Below, piece by piece: positions 45,052 through 51,519 of a stretch of 51,519 nucleotides of DNA. Position 1 is the first letter of the stretch. Every line of letters starts with the position of its first letter. Under the pieces are notes generated by a model that was given only the letters and a program-made list of their open reading frames with translations, did not search any database and was not told where the DNA came from. Location: positions 1 through 51,519 of the forward strand of contig JBQTIU010000059.1 in assembly GCA_052387815.1 (NCBI GenBank), in the 5' to 3' direction. The position numbers and the translations under genes are program-made. This DNA is from JBQTIU01 sp052387815. Lineage in GTDB: Bacteria; Pseudomonadota; Alphaproteobacteria; CACIAM-22H2.

Positions 45052-46498
45052 AGCCCGCGACCCGGGTCGCCTCGGCGGTGCCGATCGAGGCATGGTAGAA
45101 CCGCAGCAGCAGATTCTTCGCCGCCAGCCCGCGATAGGCGCGCGTGGCGCGAAAATCGGTGATCGGGGTGAAATCGCGCTCGAGCGCCGCCATCGCCTGG
45201 TGGACGCTGCCAAGCGTCCATGACCGCCCGAGAAGCGCGGCCTCGGCGCCCAACGCGCGCTTCGGCATGGCCGCCATGCCGCCATAGGCGATGCGCGCCG
45301 CCGCGACCTGCCCTTGCGCCAGGCGCACGGCGAAGGCGCCGCACACCGAAGCGATGTCCTGGTCGAAGCGCTTGGCGAGCTTCCAGGTGCCGAAATGGAG
45401 GTCCGGCGCCGGCAACGGCAGGCGCAGGCGCGCCACCACTTCGCCGGCCCTGAGGTCGGTCTTGCGGTAGTCCTTGAAGAACTCGTCGAGCGGCACCTCG
45501 CGCTCCCCCGCTGCCCCGTGGAGGACCACGCTGGCGCCGAGCGCGATGAGCGGCGGCGGGCCGTCGCCGATCGGCGAGGCGTTGGCGAGGTTGCCGCCGA
45601 GCGTGGCGGCGTTGCGAATCGGCACCGAGCCGAAGCGGCGGATGAGCAGCCCGAAATCGGGATAGAGGCGGGCGATCGCGGGCCAGGCCTCGGTCCAACT
45701 GACCGCGCCGCCGATCTCGAGATGGGTGGCGGTGGTCCGCATCTCCTTGAGCTCGGCGACTTGGCCCAGATAGACGATGCGCTCGAAGGCGCGGTGCTGC
45801 TTGGTCACCCACAGGCCGAAATCGGTGCCGCCGGCGAGCACAAAGCCGTCCGGCCGACCGGCGAGCGCCTTTCCGAGCTCGGCAAGGCTGCGGGGCGCCA
45901 GGAACTCGCGGCCGCAATCCGTGTAAGCGAAGCCGTTCGCGCGCCTGAGCGCATCGAGCTTGGCGCGGGTCGCTGGCCGGGCCAAGTCGAAACGATCGGG
46001 CAGTCGCGCGTCGTACATCCGGCGCGCCGCCTCGAGGATCGGCCGGTAGCCCGTGCAGCGGCAGAGATTGCCGGCCAGCGCGTCGAGCGTCTCGGTCTTG
46101 GACGGCGCCTTATTCTCGTGCCACAGCGCGAACAGCGACATCACGAAGCCCGGGGTGCAGAAGCCGCACTGCGAGCCGTGGCAATCGACCATCGCGCGCT
46201 GCACCGGATGCAGCCGGCCGTCGGGCCCACAGAGGCCCTCGACCGTGATCAGCGCCTTGCCGTCGAGGGTGGGAAGGAACTGGATGCAGGACGTGACGGC
46301 CCGGTAGCCGAGCCCGGCCGCGCCGTGCGGTTCGGCAAGCACGACCGTGCAGGCCCCGCAATCGCCCTCCGCGCAGCCTTCCTTGGTGCCGCATTTGCGC
46401 TCGACGAGGCGCAGATAGTCGAGGACCGTCATCGTCGGCGACAAGCCTTCGACTTCGCGCAGCTCGCCGTTCAACAGGAACCGAATCGCCTCGCTCAT
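45044..46498 (-). CDS. xdhA: Xanthine dehydrogenase, FeS/FAD small subunit
   Basis: The 484-residue electron-transfer subunit. The plant-type [2Fe-2S] cluster uses C42, C47, C50 and C71, and the second cluster C111, C114, C146 and C148 (CGFCTPGFVM; LCRCTGYRPI). The FAD domain follows with FVLAGGTDFGLWV and IRNAATLGGNLANASPIGD. The ATG at 46498 is chosen over the ATG at 46528, because the latter overlaps the predicted -10 of the promoter. Together with XdhB it forms the (alpha-beta)2 enzyme typical of Rhodobacter-like bacteria. Confidence 0.95.
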   Translation of the reverse strand: MSEAIRFLLNGELREVEGLSPTMTVLDYLRLVERKCGTKEGCAEGDCGACTVVLAEPHGAAGLGYRAVTSCIQFLPTLDGKALITVEGLCGPDGRLHPVQRAMVDCHGSQCGFCTPGFVMSLFALWHENKAPSKTETLDALAGNLCRCTGYRPILEAARRMYDARLPDRFDLARPATRAKLDALRRANGFAYTDCGREFLAPRSLAELGKALAGRPDGFVLAGGTDFGLWVTKQHRAFERIVYLGQVAELKEMRTTATHLEIGGAVSWTEAWPAIARLYPDFGLLIRRFGSVPIRNAATLGGNLANASPIGDGPPPLIALGASVVLHGAAGEREVPLDEFFKDYRKTDLRAGEVVARLRLPLPAPDLHFGTWKLAKRFDQDIASVCGAFAVRLAQGQVAAARIAYGGMAAMPKRALGAEAALLGRSWTLGSVHQAMAALERDFTPITDFRATRAYRGLAAKNLLLRFYHASIGTAEATRVAGYG

Positions 46499-46526
46499 GA
46501 AGCTGCCTGCCCGCTGTTCGAATTTC

Positions 46527-46555
46527 ATTTAACAACTGTTTGATCCGGCTTGCAA
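46527..46555 (-). promoter_or_regulatory. Promoter of xdhABC
   Basis: On the minus strand TTGCAA (46555-46550), a 17-bp spacer and TTAAAT (46532-46527) form a sigma-70-type promoter. The start site would be near 46520, about 20 nt before the xdhA ATG. Confidence 0.5.
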
Positions 46556-46686
46556 ACCGCTTCGCGATCCCCTCCGTTTCCCTCCCCCAACAGGAGGGCC
46601 AACCGCGGCCCCCCGTGTTACCATGCGTTGCCCGAAGACCACGCGCCCGAACCGCCTGCCACCGGCGCCATCAGGGGGAACGCGAC

Positions 46687-47862
46687 ATGGCCGCCATCGT
46701 CGAGCCACCCGGCGAGCCACGCCTCAGCCCGGCCACCCTTGCCGCCCAGGCGTTGGGCCGCATCGTCCCGCCCTTCGCCGAGCTGGTGCCGCCCATCCAT
46801 CTGTCCACCACCTACGAGCGCGCCGTCGACGGCGGCTATCCGGCGGGCCGGGTGTATTCGCGCGACGCCAACCCCTCCTACGACCAGGCCGAGGCGCTGT
46901 TGGCGCGGCTCGAAGGCGGTGCCGCAGCCGCTTTGTTCGCCTCGGGCATGGCCGCGGCCACCGCGGTGTTCCAGGCGCTGGCGCCGGGCGATCACGTCAT
47001 CGCCCCGCGGGTCATGTACTGGACACTGCGCAAATGGTTGGGCAAATTCGCGGCGCCCTGGGGCCTTGCCGTCGATTTCTTCGACAACGAACGGCCCGAT
47101 CAACTCGATGACCTGGCCCGGTTGGTGCGCCCCGGCAAGACGCGGCTGGTGTGGCTGGAAACGCCGGCCAACCCCACCTGGGCGCTGACCGACATCGCCG
47201 CCGCGGCTGAGATCGCTCACGGCGCCGGGGCGCGCCTGGCGGTCGATTCGACGGTGGCGACGCCGGTCCTGACGCGACCGATCGCGCTTGGCGCCGATAT
47301 CGTCATGCACGCCGCGACCAAATACCTCAATGGCCATTCGGACGTTATCGCCGGGGCGCTGGTGGCGGCGCGAGACGACGACCATTGGCGCCGCATCAAG
47401 TATGTGCGCGCCGCTGGCGGCGGCGTGCTCGGTCCGGTCGAGGCCTGGCTCCTGCTGCGCGGCATGCGCACGCTGTTCCTGCGGGTTGCGGCGGCCAGCC
47501 GCAGCGCCCAGGCGATCGCCGACCGGCTGGCAGGCCACGCCAAGATTTCGGCGGTTCTGTATCCGGGTCATCCCGGTCATGCCGGGCACGCCATCGCCGC
47601 CCGGCAGATGCGGGGCGGTTTCGGCGGCATGCTGTCGTTGCGGGCGAAAGGCGGCGAGGCGGCGGCGTGGCGGCTGGCGGCCAACCTCAAGGTCTTCAAA
47701 CGCGCCACCTCGCTCGGCGGCGTCGAGAGCCTGGTGGAGCACCGCGCCAGCGTCGAAGGGCCGGGGACACCCTGTCCGCCCGACTTGCTGCGCCTGTCGA
47801 TCGGCATCGAGGACACCGCCGACCTCATCGCCGATCTCGAGCGCGGATTGGCCACGATCTGA
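46687..47862 (+). CDS. Cys/Met-metabolism PLP-dependent enzyme (cystathionine gamma-synthase/lyase type)
   Basis: The 391-residue protein is a fold-type I PLP enzyme. The Schiff-base Lys is K212 in AATKYLNGHSDVIAG, Y57 and R59 in VYSRDANPS bind the phosphate from the neighbouring subunit, and Y111 stacks on the cofactor. VWLETPANPTWALTDI and KRATSLGGVESLVEHRA are family signatures. AGGGGGA before the ATG at 46687 fixes the start; the longer frame from 46540 reads into the divergent xdh promoter. Whether it is a gamma-synthase, beta-lyase, gamma-lyase or O-acylhomoserine sulfhydrylase cannot be settled. It is divergent from xdhABC with 188 bp between the two start codons, with no obvious link. 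Confidence 0.9.
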   Translation: MAAIVEPPGEPRLSPATLAAQALGRIVPPFAELVPPIHLSTTYERAVDGGYPAGRVYSRDANPSYDQAEALLARLEGGAAAALFASGMAAATAVFQALAPGDHVIAPRVMYWTLRKWLGKFAAPWGLAVDFFDNERPDQLDDLARLVRPGKTRLVWLETPANPTWALTDIAAAAEIAHGAGARLAVDSTVATPVLTRPIALGADIVMHAATKYLNGHSDVIAGALVAARDDDHWRRIKYVRAAGGGVLGPVEAWLLLRGMRTLFLRVAAASRSAQAIADRLAGHAKISAVLYPGHPGHAGHAIAARQMRGGFGGMLSLRAKGGEAAAWRLAANLKVFKRATSLGGVESLVEHRASVEGPGTPCPPDLLRLSIGIEDTADLIADLERGLATI

Positions 47863-47963
47863 GTGCCGAAACCACCAGCGCCCGACAGGCGCACCGCCAA
47901 TGGTCCCCAGGCGACGCCAAACGGGAGGTTGCAGCAACGCCCGGCGACGCCTACCTTCGCGGC

Positions 47964-49094
47964 ATGGGAGCGCGTGAGCCCGCCAAGGCGCTGATCCGCG
48001 ACCAGGCGCTGGCCTTGGGCTTCGACGCCGTCGGCTTCGCGCGCGCCGAATTGGCGGCCGGGGCCAAGGACGAGCTCGCCCGCTTCGTGGCCGAGGGCCT
48101 GCACGGCGACATGGGCTGGCTGGCCGGGACCTTGGCGCGCCGCGCCGATCCCCATGCGTTGTGGCAAGCGGCCCGCAGCGTGGTCGTGCTGGGGATCAAC
48201 TACACTCCGCCCGGCGATCCGTTGGCCCCGCTTTCCCGCACGGAGCGGGGGACGATCAGCGTCTATGCCCAGGGGCGCGACTACCACGACGTCGCGAAAA
48301 AGCGCCTGAAGGCGCTGGCCGGCTGGATGCACGAGTGCCTCGCGTGCGAGGTCAAGCTGTTCGTCGATACGGCGCCGGTCATGGAAAAGCCCTTGGCCCA
48401 GGCCGGCGGCGTCGGCTGGCAGGGCAAGCACACCAACCTGGTGTCGCGCCGCTTCGGCTCGTGGCTGTTCCTGTCCGAGATCTTCACCACCCTCGAGCTC
48501 GAACCCGATACGCCGGAGGCGGACTATTGCGGGTCCTGCCAGCGTTGCCTCGACGTCTGCCCGACCGCGGCCTTTCCCGCGCCCTACCGGCTCGATGCCC
48601 GGCGCTGCATCTCGTACCTGACCATCGAACACAAGGGCCATATCGCGCGCGAATTCCGCGTGCCGATGGGCAACCGCATCTTCGGCTGCGACGACTGCCT
48701 GGCAGTGTGCCCATGGAACAAGTTCGCGGGGCGGACGGCCGAGCCCGAGTTCCTGGCGCGGGCCGAGCTCGCGGCGCCGCGGCTTGGCGAACTCGCGCGG
48801 CTCGACGACGCCTCCTTCCGGCAGGTGTTCTCCCGCTCGCCGGTCAAACGCATCGGCCGCGACCGCTTCGTGCGCAACGTGCTGATCGCGATCGCCAACA
48901 GCGGCGCGCCGGAGCTGGCGAGCGTCGCCCGCCAGCTCCTCGACGATCGAAGCGCGCTGGTGCGGGCGATGGCGGTGTGGGCGCTGTCACGCCTCCTCCC
49001 GCCCGCGGACTTCGCGGCCCTGCGCGCGGCGCGCGTGGACGGCGAATCCGACCTGGCGGTCCGCGCCGAGTGGCAAGAAATGCCGCTTGCGTGA
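47964..49094 (+). CDS. queG: Epoxyqueuosine reductase
   Basis: QueG reduces epoxyqueuosine to queuosine at position 34 of GUN-anticodon tRNAs, using cobalamin and two [4Fe-4S] clusters. The 376-residue protein has the catalytic Asp D135 in FVDTAPVMEKPLA, cluster ligands C189-x2-C192-x2-C195-x3-C199 and C242-x2-C245-x3-C249 with C215, and a C-terminal HEAT-like region (about 300-376). The ATG at 47964 gives MGAREPAKALIRDQALALGF. Its TGA overlaps the queA start, so it is part of a queuosine operon. Confidence 0.95.
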   Translation: MGAREPAKALIRDQALALGFDAVGFARAELAAGAKDELARFVAEGLHGDMGWLAGTLARRADPHALWQAARSVVVLGINYTPPGDPLAPLSRTERGTISVYAQGRDYHDVAKKRLKALAGWMHECLACEVKLFVDTAPVMEKPLAQAGGVGWQGKHTNLVSRRFGSWLFLSEIFTTLELEPDTPEADYCGSCQRCLDVCPTAAFPAPYRLDARRCISYLTIEHKGHIAREFRVPMGNRIFGCDDCLAVCPWNKFAGRTAEPEFLARAELAAPRLGELARLDDASFRQVFSRSPVKRIGRDRFVRNVLIAIANSGAPELASVARQLLDDRSALVRAMAVWALSRLLPPADFAALRAARVDGESDLAVRAEWQEMPLA

Positions 49095-50125
49095 AGGTCT
49101 CCGAGTTCGATTTCGAGCTGCCGGCTGCGCTCATCGCCCAGCATCCGGCAAGCCCGCGCGATAGCGCGCGGCTCATCGAGGTCGGGGCCGCGCTCGCCGA
49201 CTGGTCGGTCGGCGATCTGCCGCACCTTTTGAAGGCCGGCGATCTCCTGGTCTACAACGACACGCGCGTCATCCAGGCCCGGCTCGCCGGCTGGCGGGGC
49301 GCGGCCCGAGTCGAGGTGACGCTGCACCGGCGGCTCGATTCCGCGACCTGGCGCGCCTTCGCGAGGCCCGCCAAGAGGCTCAAGCCCGGCGACCGGATCG
49401 AGTTCGCGCCCGGGCTCGCGGCAACCGTCGCCGCCAGGGGCGAGGGCGGCGAGGTCGAGCTCGCTTTCGCGCCCTCCGGGGATCTCATGGCGGCGCTCGA
49501 GCGCCACGGCTCGATGCCGCTGCCGCCCTATATCCGCCGCCCCCGCGGCGGCGACCCGCGCGACCTTCGCGACTACCAGACGATGTGGGCCGAGAAGGAG
49601 GGCGCGGTGGCGGCGCCCACCGCCGGGCTCCACTTCACGCCGGCGCTGATCGACGCCCTCGAGCGGGCGGGAATTGCGCGCGCGGCGTTGACGCTCCATG
49701 TCGGGGCAGGCACCTTCCTCCCGGTCAAGGTCGAGGACACGGAAGCGCACGCCATGCACGCCGAATGGGGCGAGGTCTCGGGGGCGACGGCGGCGGCGGT
49801 CGAGGCGGCGAGGGCGCGGGGCGGGCGCATCGTCGCGGTCGGGTCGACGTCGCTCAGACTCCTGGAGACCGCCGCCGACGCGCGTGGCCGGGTGCGGGAA
49901 TTCGCCGGCGAGACCCGCCTGTTCGTCACCCCGGGATACCGATTCAAGGTCGTCGACCTGCTGCTCACCAACTTCCACCTGCCGCGCTCGACCCTGTTCA
50001 TGCTGGTGGCGGCCTTCGCCGGGCTGGCGCGCATGCGCTCCGCCTATGCCCACGCGATCGCGCGCGGCTATCGCTTCTACTCCTACGGCGATTGCTGCCT
50101 CCTCCACCGCCGGGAGGGCCCATGA
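49091..50125 (+). CDS. queA: S-adenosylmethionine:tRNA ribosyltransferase-isomerase
   Basis: QueA adds an epoxycyclopentanediol unit from SAM to preQ1 in tRNA. The 344-residue protein starts with GTG (MKVSEFDFELPAALIAQHPA) and contains DLLVYNDTRVIQARL, EGAVAAPTAGLHFTP, HVGAGTFLPVKVEDTEAHAM and NFHLPRSTLFMLVAAFAG, all diagnostic. It overlaps queG and tgt by 4 nt each. Confidence 0.97.
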   Translation: MKVSEFDFELPAALIAQHPASPRDSARLIEVGAALADWSVGDLPHLLKAGDLLVYNDTRVIQARLAGWRGAARVEVTLHRRLDSATWRAFARPAKRLKPGDRIEFAPGLAATVAARGEGGEVELAFAPSGDLMAALERHGSMPLPPYIRRPRGGDPRDLRDYQTMWAEKEGAVAAPTAGLHFTPALIDALERAGIARAALTLHVGAGTFLPVKVEDTEAHAMHAEWGEVSGATAAAVEAARARGGRIVAVGSTSLRLLETAADARGRVREFAGETRLFVTPGYRFKVVDLLLTNFHLPRSTLFMLVAAFAGLARMRSAYAHAIARGYRFYSYGDCCLLHRREGP

Positions 50126-51270
50126 ACGGGATCGGTTTCAAAGTATTGGCTAGCGACGGCAAGGCCCGGCGCGGCCGGCTGTCGACCTCCAGCGGCGCCG
50201 TCGACACGCCCGCCTTCCTGCCGGTGGGCACTGCGGCGAGCGTCAAGGCGATGGCGAGCGAGGATGTGGCCGCGACCGGGACGGACATCGTGCTCTGCAA
50301 TACCTATCACCTGATGCTGCGACCCGGCGCCGAACGCATCGCGCGCCTCGGCGGGCTGCACGGATTCATGAATTGGCCGCGGCCAATCCTCACCGATTCC
50401 GGCGGCTACCAGGTGATGTCGCTGGCGGCGCTCCGCGAGGTGAGCGAGGACGGCGTGACCTTCCAGTCGCACCTCGACGGCTCGCGCCACATGCTCGGCC
50501 CTGAGCGCGCCATCGAGATCCAGCGCTTGCTCGACGCCGATATCGCGATGGCGTTCGACGAATGCCTCGCCTATCCGGCGGCCGAGGCCGAGGCCGCGTC
50601 CTCCATGCGCCTGTCGATGCGCTGGGCCAAGCGCTCGCGCGAGGCCTTCCTGCCCGCTCATGGACGCGGCCTGTTCGGCATCGTTCAGGGCAGCGTCTAT
50701 CCCGCCTTGCGCGAGGAATCAGCGAAGGCGCTCGCTGCGATCGGCTTCGAGGGCTACGCCATCGGCGGGTTGGCGGTCGGCGAGGGCCGGGAGCTGATGG
50801 CGACGACGGTGGCCGCGACCGAGCCCTTCCTGCCCGCCGATCGGCCGCGCTATCTCATGGGGGTCGGCAAGCCCGCCGATGTGGTCGCCGCGGTGAGGCT
50901 TGGGGTGGACATGTTCGACTGCGTGCTGCCGACCCGCTCGGGCCGCACCGCCCAGGCGTTCACGCGCACCGGCACCATCAATTTGCGCAACGCCCGCCAC
51001 GCCGAGGACCGGCGACCCCTCGACCCCGAGTGCCGCTGCCCGGCTTGCCGCACCTATTCGCGCGCCTACCTCCACCATCTCGCCAAAAGCGACGAGATTC
51101 TTGGCATCATGCTGCTGACCCGCCACAACCTCACTTGGTACCAGGACCTCATGGCGGGCCTGCGCCAGGCGATCGAGACGCGAACCCTCGCTGCCTTCGC
51201 CGCCGCGCTCGAGCGCCGCGAAACGCAAGGCGACGTGCCGGCCCGCGGGCCCGCCGGCGCGCTGCCGTGA
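50122..51270 (+). CDS. tgt: tRNA-guanine transglycosylase (bacterial)
   Basis: Tgt exchanges G34 of GUN-anticodon tRNAs for preQ1. The 382-residue protein has the general base D92 in LTDSGGYQVMSL, the nucleophile D266 in DMFDCVLPTRSGR, and the zinc ligands C304, C306, C309 and H335; each is 14 residues (10 for D92) before its Zymomonas mobilis counterpart. It overlaps queA by 4 nt. tRNA-Tyr(GTA) at 8218-8303 is one of its substrates. Confidence 0.98.
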   Translation: MNGIGFKVLASDGKARRGRLSTSSGAVDTPAFLPVGTAASVKAMASEDVAATGTDIVLCNTYHLMLRPGAERIARLGGLHGFMNWPRPILTDSGGYQVMSLAALREVSEDGVTFQSHLDGSRHMLGPERAIEIQRLLDADIAMAFDECLAYPAAEAEAASSMRLSMRWAKRSREAFLPAHGRGLFGIVQGSVYPALREESAKALAAIGFEGYAIGGLAVGEGRELMATTVAATEPFLPADRPRYLMGVGKPADVVAAVRLGVDMFDCVLPTRSGRTAQAFTRTGTINLRNARHAEDRRPLDPECRCPACRTYSRAYLHHLAKSDEILGIMLLTRHNLTWYQDLMAGLRQAIETRTLAAFAAALERRETQGDVPARGPAGALP

Positions 51271-51339
51271 CGCGGCGCGGCGGGCCTGGTGGCGGGCGGT
51301 CCGGCGCCCATGCTATCCATGCTTGCTTCCGGCTCGCCA

Positions 51340-51519
51340 ATGGAGCGCGCCATGCCCCGCCGACCCTATTTCGGTCTTCGCCAGCTCGGCCACCGCGTCC
51401 CTATGCCGGCGAGCCCCGAGCAAGCCCGCCTCGAGCGGGTCGCCAATCCGCACCCCAAGCGGCTCTACCTGGCGCGCTTCACCTGCCCGGAGTTCACCGC
51501 GCTCTGTCCGTTGACCGGG
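51340..51519 (+). CDS. queF: NADPH-dependent 7-cyano-7-deazaguanine reductase, N-terminal part (cut by window end)
   Basis: The last 60 codons encode RRPYFGLRQLGHRVPMPASP, RVANPHPKRLYLARFTCPEF and TALCPLTG. This matches the N terminus of the short QueF, in which NPHP and the thioimide-forming Cys in LCP(V/L)TG are conserved. QueF reduces preQ0 to preQ1, the substrate of Tgt. The start may be ATG 51340 or 51352. The gene continues beyond the window. Confidence 0.88.
   Translation, partial: MERAMPRRPYFGLRQLGHRVPMPASPEQARLERVANPHPKRLYLARFTCPEFTALCPLTG

Overview
The window is a high-GC chromosomal segment (roughly two thirds G+C) from an alphaproteobacterium, most likely a member of the Rhodospirillales. 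The assignment rests on the order rlmB / tRNA-Tyr / tRNA-Gly / tuf / tRNA-Trp / secE / nusG / rplKAJL / rpoBC / rpsLG-fusA / S10-spc ribosomal operons, the alphaproteobacterial character of the core proteins, and the DUF2282-DUF692-DUF2063-DoxX cluster. I see no phage, insertion sequence, CRISPR array or replication origin.

Layout. (1) 1-590: a broken left edge. Two pieces of one sn-glycerol-1-phosphate dehydrogenase gene lie on opposite strands around a G-homopolymer junction, followed by short intergenic repeats. (2) 586-3660: a LysR regulator divergent from phnW-phnX, the two-step 2-aminoethylphosphonate degradation pathway (AEP to phosphonoacetaldehyde to acetaldehyde plus phosphate), with a readable promoter and a candidate operator. 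(3) 3840-6284: a four-gene bufferin-type RiPP operon: a secreted four-cysteine precursor (DUF2282), an MbnB-like iron enzyme (DUF692), its partner (DUF2063) and a DoxX membrane protein. (4) 6281-8029 (minus): an EamA transporter and the rRNA methyltransferase RlmB. (5) 8218-36181: an almost unbroken 28-kb block of information-processing genes: three tRNAs, EF-Tu, SecE, NusG, L11-L1-L10-L7/L12, RNA polymerase beta and beta', S12-S7-EF-G, then the S10 and spc ribosomal protein operons ending in secY. The usual adk-rpsM-rpsK-rpoA-rplQ continuation is absent.

(6) 36200-42677: accessory metabolism: a cytoplasmic molybdopterin oxidoreductase divergent from an amidase/PEP-mutase-superfamily gene pair, a lone WecA/MraY-like phosphoglycosyl transferase, and xdhC. 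(7) xdhA-xdhB-xdhC (minus, 46498 down to 41856): xanthine dehydrogenase and its cofactor-insertion chaperone. (8) 46687-47862: a Cys/Met-metabolism PLP enzyme. (9) 47964 to the right edge: queG-queA-tgt-queF, a queuosine tRNA modification cluster cut by the window end. One of its substrates, tRNA-Tyr(GUA), is also encoded here.

The least conventional parts are the bufferin operon, the Lys/Ala/Pro-rich tail on ribosomal protein L15, the GGG-rich codon use of tuf directly behind a tRNA-Gly(UCC), the TAGGGGC repeats that supply stop codons to flanking genes, and the inverted glycerol-1-phosphate dehydrogenase fragments at the left edge.
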